Made by a program: the position numbers and the translations under genes. This document shows positions 1 to 7,872 of a DNA stretch of 64,000 bases, in pieces. The notes beneath the pieces were generated by a model. That model was not told where the DNA came from. It saw only the letters and a program-made list of their open reading frames with translations, and did no database searches. The stretch covers positions 1 through 64,000 of the forward strand of contig NZ_QNUX01000007.1 of assembly GCF_003312425.1 (NCBI RefSeq), written 5' to 3'. This stretch comes from Flavobacterium psychrolimnae (GTDB taxonomy: Bacteria > Bacteroidota > Bacteroidia > Flavobacteriales > Flavobacteriaceae). Each line of letters starts with the position of its first letter. The first letter of the stretch is position 1.

Positions 1-99
1 TAGGTGGTCAATTTGAACTGGAAAGTGGTGGTCAGTTTGCTCCGAAACTGGTGGTCAATTTGCACTGGAATAGGATGGTCAATTTGACTGGTTTTTCCA
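1..99. mobile_element. End of an IS21-like insertion sequence (partial)
   Basis: Four imperfect copies of a ~23-bp unit (core GGTGGTCAATTTG.ACTGG) stand in tandem at about 2-24, 25-47, 48-70 and 71-93. Multiple subterminal repeats of this kind are typical of IS21-family ends, and such elements end TG...CA. The block ends in CCA at 97-99, so read on the minus strand the element would begin TGG at 99. From base 100 the sequence continues as a coding sequence that the block interrupts. The transposase genes istA and istB would lie left of the window. The exact end is inferred from the CA terminus and the break in the neighbouring reading frame. Confidence 0.72.
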
Positions 100-321
100 A
101 TAGCCACTTAAACATATCATTCCGTATATGTCCATCTTATTGAATAAAATATTAAGGCCTGAATTAATCATGTCGGTAGTCGGCTTATAGCTAAGTGCAT
201 TTACCATTCCGCTTCCATCATCTGTTAGTGTAATTGAATCAATATTATATCCGTATATGTGATAGATAATTGCGTGTCCAGCCTCATGAATTGAGGCGAT
301 TTTTTTTTCGTTAATTAACAT
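100..321 (-). pseudogene. HEAGH metallopeptidase-like protein, 3' end removed by IS insertion
   Basis: The reading frame starts at ATG 319-321 and encodes about 74 genuine residues before running into the IS end; the last 6 residues (79-99) are IS-encoded. Near the N-terminus lies IHEAGHAIIYH, a zinc-binding HExxH motif in the HEAGH form seen in FtsH-like M41 peptidases. The remnant ends in ICLSGY, resembling the conserved M41 segment after the active site, but there is no AAA module and the second metal-ligand region is missing. The start overlaps the region of the stop codon of the upstream gene (stop at 315-317), so the two were probably translated from one mRNA. Peptidase kinship is inferred from the motif; activity is unlikely after truncation. 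Confidence 0.6.
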
Positions 322-608
322 AGGTTCTTTTTGTTTAAATTATTATCTACTAAATCTGCGAATCCAGATTGTATTGCAATTTCTAATATTTCGATTTTTC
401 CAAAATAATTATTTTTTGAAAAAAAAGTAAAGCATCTAATTAGGTCTTGTTTACTTGTTGCCCAGACACTGTTATTATTTCCTTCGGAGTCTTTTACATA
501 TATTATATAGTTCAATTCGAGCCCTCTAGCTACCATAAAAAAATCTTTCAGTGGAGTTTTCTCTTTTGTCCAAATAATTGGATCATGTTTTTTAATTTTT
601 GTTTTCAT
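315..608 (-). CDS. Hypothetical protein, 97 aa
   Basis: I do not recognise this family. The product is a small soluble protein with no signal peptide or membrane segment, rich in Lys, Asn and aromatic residues. It begins at ATG 606-608, about 30 bp downstream of a ~165-bp cassette that also precedes the next gene upstream (844-1221), and it is translationally coupled to the truncated HEAGH gene. Its position in an element edge beside a tRNA scar, and its shared upstream cassette, suggest an accessory role such as immunity or defence. That is inference from context only. Confidence 0.55.
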   Translation of the reverse strand: MKTKIKKHDPIIWTKEKTPLKDFFMVARGLELNYIIYVKDSEGNNNSVWATSKQDLIRCFTFFSKNNYFGKIEILEIAIQSGFADLVDNNLNKKNLC

Positions 609-637
609 ATTTTTATTTAATTTCTATTACAGTTTTA

Positions 638-802
638 ATTAGCACAAAACTTATTCTTATCTTTTACAAACCCCCATAAACTAAAAAAACACACCGAATT
701 TACTGATGTGTCTTTTTGTGAAAATAAAACGTGTTTACCCTATGTAGTTTTTTCCTTTTTAGGAATAAAATAATTAACAACTATTTTTTTTAAAAAGTAG
801 AT
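638..802 (-). repeat. Duplicated intergenic cassette, copy A
   Basis: About 165 bp that align nearly base for base with 1252-1419, from ATTAGCACAAAACTTATTC through the hairpin, then ACGTGTTTACCCTATGTAG and AATTAACAACTATTTTTTT. It lies immediately upstream of the 315-608 gene, with the repeat edge about 30 bp before the ATG, and after the stop codon of the 844-1221 gene. It holds a terminator-like hairpin at about 683-712 and probably a promoter, though no clean TAnnTTTG box is present; TAAGTTTTG on the minus strand is the nearest. Confidence 0.8.
683..712 (-). terminator. Hairpin in cassette copy A, probable terminator of the 844-1221 gene
   Basis: On the minus strand, ACACATC and GGTGTGT form a 7-bp stem with one wobble pair, followed by a run of T. 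It lies after the stop codon of the 844-1221 gene. The other strand also has a T run after the stem, so it may work both ways. Confidence 0.5.
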
Positions 803-843
803 GTATAAATATTAATTAATTTTATAAATAAAATAATGTTAAA

Positions 844-1221
844 TTATTTATAATCAAATCTTTTCTTTTGTGCTTTTATGGCTGTTGCCACAGTTGGGTA
901 ATTTTCTAAAATAATCGTGTTTTCATCTATATTGACAATTAAAAAATATTCATCATATTGCCAGCTATATTTATTACTTATTATATTTTCATCACGAAGA
1001 TTTATAACCTCGCCAATATTAAAATTATTTACTTCAACTTCATATTCCGTGAAATCAAAATAATTCCTTTTAAAATCTTTTAAAGTTTTGTAATCATTTA
1101 TTGTTGCTGCCCAACTTATGTTTTTTCCAAAACCATTTTTTATAACCTTGTAAGTATTATTACAAACTTCTTCACTAAAGTTTAAATACCCTCGTAATAT
1201 TTCCATTTTAATTTGTTCCAT
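844..1221 (-). CDS. Hypothetical protein, 125 aa
   Basis: Not recognised. The protein is soluble, without signal peptide or membrane segments, acidic in the middle, and ends in a basic tail (KAQKKRFDYK). The start chosen is ATG at 1219-1221; a second Met follows at codon 6. The gene is preceded by cassette copy B about 30 bp upstream and followed by cassette copy A with its hairpin, giving a cassette-gene-cassette-gene layout. It shows no clear similarity by eye to the 97-aa neighbour, so the genes differ while their control sequences are shared. The setting resembles arrays of immunity or other accessory genes, but no function can be assigned. Confidence 0.55.
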   Translation of the reverse strand: MEQIKMEILRGYLNFSEEVCNNTYKVIKNGFGKNISWAATINDYKTLKDFKRNYFDFTEYEVEVNNFNIGEVINLRDENIISNKYSWQYDEYFLIVNIDENTIILENYPTVATAIKAQKKRFDYK

Positions 1222-1251
1222 AATTTTCTTTATTTTTATAGTTCAATTTCT

Positions 1252-1419
1252 ATTAGCACAAAACTTATTCTTATCTTTTACATACCCTCTTAAACTAAAA
1301 AAAACACACCGAATTTACTGATGTGTTTTTTGTGAAAGTAAAACGTGTTTACCCTATGTAGTTTTTATTCTTTTCGGATTAAAATAATTAACAACTATTT
1401 TTTTTCTAAAAGGAGATAT
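1252..1419 (-). repeat. Duplicated intergenic cassette, copy B
   Basis: Second copy of the cassette at 638-802, with a handful of substitutions and 1-2 base indels. It contains the same ACACACC...GATGTGT hairpin at about 1304-1330 and the same spacing to the downstream ATG (1221). No gene lies within the next several hundred bases upstream on this strand, so the terminator half of this copy has nothing to terminate. This fits loss of a preceding gene from the array. Confidence 0.8.
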
Positions 1420-1887
1420 GCAAATGTAGGACAGTTTTATTTAAAAACCTATTTATTTTACATTATTCTTATTTTATTAGTCATATTTATAAACATAATA
1501 TTAAGTTTTAATTAAAAAAATAAGAATAAGTTTTCTTTATCAAAAAATTGTACTTTCCACATCTTTTTGTTTTTTACTATTTCATGGATTTTTTTTACCG
1601 TCATTATATAATTTAATTTTCATTTTAAAGGAAAGAAGAAAACCAATTTTAGAATTTCAAGAAAATATCTACTAAATCATTTTAGAATTTACCACCTCCT
1701 CAAAACTCGTGTAGTAAAATCAATAAAAGTGGATATTGTACAAACAAGTATTTAACCTTTTTTAAAAATACAATAAAGTAAAAAAATCCCTTGGTTTACG
1801 TTTTCCCGTAAAGAAGCTAAATCTTTTAATTATATTTTTATAAAAAATAATTGCACTTTGATAATTTAACAAAAAAAAATATTTATT
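1420..1887. other. AT-rich intergenic region, no gene seen
   Basis: About 470 bp of AT-rich sequence between the minus-strand cassette array and the plus-strand lipoprotein genes. I see no reading frame, RNA or repeat here beyond A/T runs. Confidence 0.5.
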
Positions 1888-2471
1888 ATGATAAAAAAAA
1901 TATTCCCAATAGTACTTTTAACACTATTTTCGGTAATTACATCTTGCTCAAGCAGTGATTACAACAATATAACAAGCAAAAAAGGATACGCCGAAGTAAC
2001 ATTATTAGGGGATACACATCGTCGCGAATTTGAAGAAGGACTAACCTTTAGTTATGGGGCAATTAACTGTGATGCAAAATTGAATTAAGAAACCAAGGTG
2101 TAGGGCAATTTGAAAAGTCAAATTATTTTTTAAACATAGGTTTTGTTCATAATGTAAATCAGCAACAATTTAAAGGATACAACATTAATACTACCGCCGT
2201 AAAACCTTATTTAGATGTTTACAATAATGAGTGTAATAATAATTTTGATCTTCTTGTCTCTTATGATGACAGCGCCAATAACAAATCCTTAGAATTAAAC
2301 GCCACTAGTAATAATTACAATAAAATAGTGGAGATATCTGTTTTTCGCGAGACCACAGAAGAAATTACCTATGCCGTTAAGGGTAATTATGAAGTTACGT
2401 TTAAAAAATCTGATAACTCTTTAATACCAGTTAAAGGAAATTATAAGACGTTTATATATGTGTTAAAATAA
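1888..2471 (+). pseudogene. Lipoprotein gene split by a frameshift, ~194 aa if restored
   Basis: The first part (ATG 1888, frame 1) encodes a lipoprotein signal with lipobox VITSC and stops at 2086-2088. A second frame is open from 2073 to the TAA at 2469-2471, 132 codons without a stop, unusual by chance in such AT-rich DNA. Its composition fits a periplasmic or surface protein (many Asn and Tyr, NYEVTFKKSDNS near the end). The frames meet inside 2071-2086, most simply at the AAAA run 2076-2079, so one base has been gained or lost, or the assembly has an error. I do not recognise the family. The DUF1566-type lipoprotein gene follows 43 bp later and may share its transcript. Confidence 0.72.
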
Positions 2472-2514
2472 GAAATATCATTTAATTTTTATATCATTTA
2501 ACTAAGCTTACAAA

Positions 2515-3111
2515 ATGAAAAAAACATTTATACTTTTATTAGCTCTTTTTTTAATGTCTTGTAGTAATAATGATGATGAATCATCATCAGATAATAACCC
2601 AAAACCTGATTTAGTATATGCTATTGGTGATAAAGGTCCAGGTGGTGGTGTAGTTTTTTATCTTGATGGAAAAGGAGGTGGACTTGAAGCGGGAACAACC
2701 CTAGGAGTGGCTAAATGGGAAGATTCACCAAATTATACATTTACCAATATAATAGGTCTTGGGACAGAAATTGGTACAGGAAAAACTAATACAGCTTTAA
2801 TTGTTAGTGCTATTGGAAGCGGTAAGTATGCTGCGAAACTTTGTGATGATTATATTCAAGGAGGTTTTGATGATTGGTTTTTACCAAGTAAAATGGAATT
2901 AAAGGCAATGTATGAATTATTACATGATGTTGGTTGCGGTGGTTGTATTTCACCACTTAATAACATTTGGAGTTCTTCACAAGGGAGTACAAAGGGTTCA
3001 GCTTGGAATATAGATTTTATGACCGATAGGGATACAACACCATATAATAATTGGATGTTCGAACTTAATAAAAATGCAGATCTGTATGTAAATCCAGTCC
3101 GAAAATTTTAA
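2515..3111 (+). CDS. Lipoprotein with DUF1566/Lcl-like domain
   Basis: 198 residues. The N-terminus is a lipoprotein signal (lipobox FLMSC at about 12-16) followed by a Ser/Asp/Asn-rich linker. The remainder starts with YAIGDKGPGGGVVFYLDG, then W..W-type aromatic positions, DDWFLPSKMEL and a late IWSSSQ segment. That order is characteristic of DUF1566 (Lcl C-terminal) domains, which are common in surface lipoproteins of Bacteroidota and spirochaetes; their biochemical role is not established. Four cysteines outside the lipobox (including GCGGC) could form disulfides. It probably sits in the outer membrane or at the surface. The upstream frameshifted lipoprotein may be co-transcribed. This is the last gene before the tRNA scar. 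Confidence 0.75.
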   Translation: MKKTFILLLALFLMSCSNNDDESSSDNNPKPDLVYAIGDKGPGGGVVFYLDGKGGGLEAGTTLGVAKWEDSPNYTFTNIIGLGTEIGTGKTNTALIVSAIGSGKYAAKLCDDYIQGGFDDWFLPSKMELKAMYELLHDVGCGGCISPLNNIWSSSQGSTKGSAWNIDFMTDRDTTPYNNWMFELNKNADLYVNPVRKF

Positions 3112-3275
3112 AAGATAAATAAATTCTAATCAGATTTTCTTGTAGTTTTTATTTGCACAAGGAGTGACGAAAAGGAGTGACGAAAACCTTGTAAAACGAG
3201 ATATAACGATATTCGTTAAAATCAAAACACCTGTAAAACAAATGAATACGCAAAATAAGAGTCTTGAATATAAGA

Positions 3276-3320
3276 TTCATAACCCTGAGGTCCCGAGTTC
3301 AAATCTCGGTCTCGCCACCA
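3276..3320 (+). tRNA. 3' half of a CAT-anticodon tRNA, probable attachment-site remnant
   Basis: The sequence from the anticodon loop TTCATAA (3276-3282) gives the 3' anticodon strand CCCTG, a 5-nt variable loop, a perfect T arm (CCGAG / TTCAAAT / CTCGG, 3293-3309), the acceptor 3' strand TCTCGCC, discriminator A and an encoded CCA (3318-3320). The 5' half is absent: the bases before the loop (TAAGA) cannot pair with CCCTG, and no GGCGAGA acceptor strand is found upstream. A break exactly in the anticodon loop is the usual outcome of tyrosine-integrase insertion into a tRNA gene, so this is probably one att site. Anticodon CAT points to tRNA-Met or tRNA-Ile2. Confidence 0.78.
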
Positions 3321-3325
3321 AAGCA

Positions 3326-3358
3326 AACCCTTAAGCATTAATTGTTTAAGGGTTTTTT
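3326..3358 (+). terminator. Rho-independent terminator after the tRNA fragment
   Basis: AAACCCTTAA (3326-3335) and TTAAGGGTTT (3346-3355) make a perfect 10-bp stem, and the T run extends to 3358. It lies 5 bp after the tRNA CCA, as expected for the original tRNA gene's terminator. Confidence 0.85.
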
Positions 3359-3808
3359 ATTAAAATTACGTTTCGAAAATCTAAACCTCAGATTGTTCCA
3401 GTGAGGAAAGGGAGTGAGGAATTTCATAAATTGAGTTATATTTTTTATCTAACATCAAATGGAAACAGTATAAATAAAAAGTTTTTTTTCATGTATACCA
3501 TTTCTGTTTTAGCCGAATATTTTGATTTCCAAAGCGCCATCTATAATCAAGAATGAAAGTATTGGATTTAAATAATACTTCTTCAAAACCACATTAATTG
3601 AAAGAGCTGATAAAATCATAAATAAACTTTCTCTCATAGATTTGCGGCATGTTTCATCCTCAATAGCATTGCAATTTTAAAACTAAATCATTTTCATTTT
3701 CTTCAAAAAGTTATCAATAGCCGTCAAGCCCTTTTAATGAAATTTACAAGACTGTGAATTTTGCAACTAATAAAATTAATTGTGTACGGAATAGATTTTA
3801 CTAATTTT
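3359..3808. other. Intergenic region, no gene recognised
   Basis: About 450 bp. A minus-strand stretch around 3510-3670 is open for about 54 codons, but it has no convincing start context or recognisable motif, so I do not call a gene. It may be decayed coding sequence next to the insertion site. Confidence 0.4.
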
Positions 3809-3816
3809 TAAATTTG
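3809..3816 (+). promoter_or_regulatory. Candidate -7 promoter box TAAATTTG
   Basis: Matches the Bacteroidota -7 consensus TAnnTTTG, 43 bp before the ATG of the DUF892 gene at 3859. The same TTAAATTTGTT core precedes the paralogous DUF892 gene at 35001. No clear -33 TTG is seen. Confidence 0.42.
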
Positions 3817-3858
3817 TTTATGAATTATTAACATAATCAATTTCAAAGATCAGAAGTT

Positions 3859-4479
3859 ATGAAAACGATAAAAGACGAACCTGCAAAAGCGGTTAGGCCA
3901 GCGAACAAATCGACAGGGAAAAAAGCTAAGGAATCAGTTGCTACCCCAAAAGACGTAATGGTAAAGGCACAACCTGATGCAGCGAAAGACTTGAGAGATT
4001 TTTTGGAAGATGGATTAAAAGATATTTATTGGGCGGAAAAAGCGTTGACAAAAGCACTGACCAAAATGGCTAAAAATGCTACATCCACTCAGTTAATTCA
4101 GGCATTTGAAGAACATTTGAAAGATACAGAAGAACATGTAACCCGTTTGGAACAAATTTTTGAATCATTGGGTATTCAAGCAGTAGCCAAGAAATGCGAT
4201 GCAATGACAGGACTATTAGCTGAAGCCAATAGAATAATGATGGAAACGGAAGTTGGGCCTGTCCGCGATGCAGGAATGATTGCCGCAGCACAGAAAGTGG
4301 AGCATTATGAAATAGCTACTTATGGAACTTTGCGCGTTTATGCAGTTACTCTTGGCAAAACAAAAGCAGCCTTACTTCTTGCAAAAACACTTGCAGAAGA
4401 GAAAAACGCTGACGTAAAATTAACAGAAATCGCTGTATCCTATATCAACGTTGATGCTGCGCATGAAGGTGGTAAATAA
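3859..4479 (+). CDS. YciE/YciF-type ferritin-like protein (DUF892)
   Basis: 206 residues. A basic Lys/Ala-rich N-terminal tail of about 40 residues precedes a DUF892 four-helix domain. Visible family features are LRDFLEDGLKDIYWAE in helix 1, EEHLKDTEEHVTRLE in helix 2, the KKCDAMTGL turn, and KVEHYEIATYGTLR in helix 3; the conserved Glu and His residues in these helices would form the di-iron-type site. The family (E. coli YciE/YciF) is linked to stress responses, with no firm biochemical role. A closely similar paralogue is at 35001-35576 with the same promoter core. It is monocistronic here. The tail is unlike the domain and could bind DNA or anionic surfaces, which is inference. Confidence 0.88.
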   Translation: MKTIKDEPAKAVRPANKSTGKKAKESVATPKDVMVKAQPDAAKDLRDFLEDGLKDIYWAEKALTKALTKMAKNATSTQLIQAFEEHLKDTEEHVTRLEQIFESLGIQAVAKKCDAMTGLLAEANRIMMETEVGPVRDAGMIAAAQKVEHYEIATYGTLRVYAVTLGKTKAALLLAKTLAEEKNADVKLTEIAVSYINVDAAHEGGK

Positions 4480-4974
4480 ATAAAGATTTTCGATCCAGAA
4501 TTTTATAATGACATAAATGTGCACGAATCAAAGATTTTGTCTCTTGTGTTTTTTTTTGGATTATTATTTTCTTCACTGTGGTCAAAATATTTGGAGAAAA
4601 CTTCTTTTTTTAAGTGTCTTTGACTACAATTAAGCTTCCCTTTTAATCATTACAATTCGTATTTCTTATGACTGTTAACATATACATATTTAAAAAACAA
4701 TAGCCAATTTGCAACCACAAATAGAAGAACATAATGTAGCGATTGATTTAGTGCCACGTTCCTGAAACAAATAGATGATTCTCAAATGGTCGCAAAAGCA
4801 ACTTGAAATCTAAATAAAATAGTAGCTAATCTTTCACTTATGTAAAAACTATACTACTTTATCTATTAGATTTGTGCTGAGATTTTATTTAAAGAAGAGC
4901 ATTTCAAATGATTTCAAAAAAAAAAAAAAAAATAAAACATTTCTAAATATTTTAAATATTATCAACTTTCTAAA
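4480..4974. other. Intergenic region, no gene seen
   Basis: About 495 bp of AT-rich sequence ending in a run of about 14 A residues near 4918-4931. No reading frame, hairpin terminator or repeat stands out. The A run is a possible slippage site but lies outside coding sequence. Confidence 0.5.
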
Positions 4975-5886
4975 ATGAAAAAAAAATTAATACTGTTGTT
5001 ATTTTTAGTACTGCCTTTTTTAGGTAATGCACAAGAATACATAGATCTGTTTTCCATCAATTATGGGAAATCGCAAAAAACAACTTTCGAAGATTCATCG
5101 ATTAACACCGACATAACTACATTTCAAACGAATATTATTTTACCAATTGTTTTAAATGAAAAATATATTGCTGTTACCGGTGTAAATTTCAGTAGCTATA
5201 ATTTACAATTGTTACCTAATTCTGAAAACAATCATTTATACTCTACAAATTTAAGAGCTGGTTTGAGTGTAAAACATTCCGAACATTGGAGTGGAATATA
5301 TCTTTTTCTGCCAAAAGTCGCATCTGATTATATCAATCTAAGCAGTGAAGACATTTACCTAGGCGGATTAGCTTTGTTGAAATATAAAAGAAACGAAAGT
5401 TTTGGTTATGGCTTAGGACTTTACGGCAGTAGTGAAGCTTACGGTATGTCCGTAGTTCCCATTGTTACTTTTTATTATCATAGTCCAAATAAACGTTTTG
5501 AAATAAATGCCTTTATGCCAAATGATGCAGATATCAATTATAATTTAACTGATAAAACAAGAGTTGGCTTAGATTTTCTGGGTCATGGGAACAGTTACAA
5601 ACTAACCACTGATAACGTTCGTGCTAACTATGTCGAAAATAATTCGATAGATTTTTCTACTTATGTACAACGAAGCGTTTTGGACAAAAAAATTCTTTTA
5701 CGTCTAAAAATGGGTTACTCTTTAAACCAGTTTAGAGTGTATCCAATAGATCAAAAACTTGATTTACAAATTCTAGCTTTAAAATTTGGGGATAACCGAA
5801 CTCCTATTTTAGATAACAAATCAAATACGCTACTTTTGAAATTGGAAGCTATATATCGTTTTGATTTGAGCAACGTTAAAAAATAA
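4975..5886 (+). CDS. Probable outer-membrane beta-barrel protein (DUF6268-like)
   Basis: 303 residues with a Sec signal peptide (LILLLFLVLPFLGNAQ, cleavage after about residue 19). The mature part has alternating hydrophobic and polar stretches, many aromatic residues and short turns (for example YGLGLYGSSEAYGMSVVPIVTFYY), as in small outer-membrane barrels. The overall look matches the DUF6268 family of Bacteroidota, an assignment from memory and not certain. It stands alone, with no operon partner. The frame stays open past the stop codon for another 19 codons (5887-5943, including RYGFGAQYNLES), so the terminal strand may have been shortened by a nonsense change. Confidence 0.6.
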   Translation: MKKKLILLLFLVLPFLGNAQEYIDLFSINYGKSQKTTFEDSSINTDITTFQTNIILPIVLNEKYIAVTGVNFSSYNLQLLPNSENNHLYSTNLRAGLSVKHSEHWSGIYLFLPKVASDYINLSSEDIYLGGLALLKYKRNESFGYGLGLYGSSEAYGMSVVPIVTFYYHSPNKRFEINAFMPNDADINYNLTDKTRVGLDFLGHGNSYKLTTDNVRANYVENNSIDFSTYVQRSVLDKKILLRLKMGYSLNQFRVYPIDQKLDLQILALKFGDNRTPILDNKSNTLLLKLEAIYRFDLSNVKK

Positions 5887-6147
5887 ATTCAAACACTCAG
5901 ATATGGCTTCGGTGCGCAATATAATTTAGAATCAAAAGCTAACTAAGTTCCTGTTACTATTCATTCATTTTTTCAACCGCACTTTGAATTAATAGCTCGG
6001 GTAACTGAAAAGGAGCTTCCCAGGATTACATACTGATTTTGAAAATTTTAGACACATGCAGTCTCTGAGACTTCGATTTAAAAATATGGGTTTGCTTCAT
6101 TACCCCTGTTTTTTTATGTGAACAGTTATTTTAGACCGGAACAAATA

Positions 6148-7872
6148 TTATACTGGGAATGTTATATTCACTTTAAATCCTTTCTGAAGCGCATTATCAA
6201 AAGTAAGAGTTCCATCTACAGCCTTGACACGCGTTTCTACATTCAGGAGTCCGTTTTTTAAGTTTATCTCTTCCTTTGAAACCCCAATGCCATTATCCGT
6301 GTATTCTATCTGAATTTTTTTATCGATATTTTTAAAAGTAATAACGACCAAACTACATTGACTATGCTTTTTCATATTGACTAGCAATTCCTGAAGAGTG
6401 CGATATATTGTAATTTTTTTATTGGTTTCCAAAGCTGTATTTTGTACCACATCCAGACCATTCACCAATATGTTGACAGCATCGTTACTGTAATTTGACA
6501 TCATTTCTTTCAAATTGGGAACAAAATTAGGACCAATATCAATAGAACTATTTTCTCTGGAAATATTTCGGGTTCTGGAATAAATGCTATCCAAATCATT
6601 GAGTAGAATTTCTTTATTGTTCTCAGTAGATAAATCCTGCGTTTCCGCAAACGTCATTATTTGGTATAGATCATTTGCCAATTCGTCGTGAAGTTTTTTG
6701 GAAATGCGTGTTTCAGTATTGTACGATATTCTGATTTTTTCTCTTTTGCTTTTAGTTTTCAAAAAATTAATGATAAAAACAGAAAGAAAAACCAACAGCA
6801 ATACTACAAAATACAAAAGCAGTGTACTATTTTTTTGCTTTTCTAATTGTAATGTAGTTTGTGCTTTTTGGGCAGATAATTTTAGATTATCCGCTCTGTT
6901 TTGGTCGCTGTCATATTTGATTTTTGCAAATTGATTTTTAGCATTGTTTCGGACTTTAATAATACTGTCATTAAGCTTTATATATATTAAAGCATACTTA
7001 TTATTACCCCGCTCAAAATTATTTTTAACTAAAAAAGATAACGATTCCAGTCTCTCTTTAACACTACCAATAGCCATTGTAGTTTTGTACGCTGCCAGTG
7101 CATATTCATTCGACTTTTTAGAATCTCTGTTTAAAAAATATTCCGAAAGATGCAAATAGCTTCCAAGAACTCCATAGGTGTCATTATTTTTTTTTCTGAG
7201 AGTTAATGCCTGATTCATCAAGTATGAACCTTCCTGGTTGCGATTCACTTTATAATATGAATATCCCAGATTGTCCAAAACTATTGCTTTAGTTACATTA
7301 ACGGAGTCTAAAACATCCGACTTTATAACTGCTTCTAAAACTTTTATTGAAGTGTTGAATTCTTTTTTTTGAATATAAACAGAGGCTTTATTATTTTCAA
7401 TGGTAATTCTAGGCAAAGTATCTTTCGTTACACTTTTAGCTTTGTCATAATAATATAAGGCATCCTCATAATTAGAAAGCTGTTTAGATGAAATCCCCAA
7501 CTGATTATACGCGGATGCTTGATAGAGTAAATCCCCTTTTGAGTATGGCAAGGCTTCGATCAGATTTTTTTCGCTCCCTAAATAATCACCAAAAATTTCT
7601 TGAATAACAGCCATTTGAACTAAATTATAGGCAATCATCAGACTATCGTTTTCTAACTCATATAAAATTTTGGAGCGGTTATAAAAATAAAAAGCACTAT
7701 CAAATTTTTTATTTGCATAATTTGCCATTCCTAAGTCTAAAAACTTTCTCGCCTCAACGCTATTCGCTGTTGCCGTATCTTCATTGGGTAGTGAGTCTTT
7801 AGACTTTGAAGTTTCTGTGCAGGAATAAAGAGTAAAAAGCAGTAAAAAAACAAAAATCGAGGAACGATACAT
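6148..7872 (-). CDS. TPR-containing lipoprotein sensor histidine kinase
   Basis: 574 residues. It starts with a lipoprotein-like signal (TLYSC at about 15-19), followed by TPR helices over residues 40-300, one membrane segment at about 354-371, and a cytoplasmic kinase core. The phosphoacceptor is probably His395 in KKLHDELANDLYQ, the HisKA_3 style of NarL/LuxR-partner kinases; the HATPase part carries YTDNGIGV and a shortened G box. Such kinases normally pair with a LuxR-type regulator, but none is adjacent and both neighbours point away, so it is an orphan here. The N-terminal TPRs would sense a periplasmic partner. The combination of lipobox and internal membrane segment makes a true signal anchor equally possible. 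Confidence 0.82.
   Translation of the reverse strand: MYRSSIFVFLLLFTLYSCTETSKSKDSLPNEDTATANSVEARKFLDLGMANYANKKFDSAFYFYNRSKILYELENDSLMIAYNLVQMAVIQEIFGDYLGSEKNLIEALPYSKGDLLYQASAYNQLGISSKQLSNYEDALYYYDKAKSVTKDTLPRITIENNKASVYIQKKEFNTSIKVLEAVIKSDVLDSVNVTKAIVLDNLGYSYYKVNRNQEGSYLMNQALTLRKKNNDTYGVLGSYLHLSEYFLNRDSKKSNEYALAAYKTTMAIGSVKERLESLSFLVKNNFERGNNKYALIYIKLNDSIIKVRNNAKNQFAKIKYDSDQNRADNLKLSAQKAQTTLQLEKQKNSTLLLYFVVLLLVFLSVFIINFLKTKSKREKIRISYNTETRISKKLHDELANDLYQIMTFAETQDLSTENNKEILLNDLDSIYSRTRNISRENSSIDIGPNFVPNLKEMMSNYSNDAVNILVNGLDVVQNTALETNKKITIYRTLQELLVNMKKHSQCSLVVITFKNIDKKIQIEYTDNGIGVSKEEINLKNGLLNVETRVKAVDGTLTFDNALQKGFKVNITFPV

Noticed and set aside
638-1419. Integron-like gene cassettes with attC sites
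   Set aside because: The repeated unit has a terminator-type hairpin but no convincing GTTRRRY/RYYYAAC core pairs, and no integrase is in view.
3241-3320. Complete tRNA gene
   Set aside because: The acceptor 5' strand, D arm and 5' anticodon strand are absent; only the 3' half is real.
4918-4931. Run of about 14 A as a phase-variation switch
   Set aside because: It lies in a non-coding gap about 45 bp before the start codon of the barrel protein, with no frame to switch; an effect on promoter spacing is possible but unsupported.
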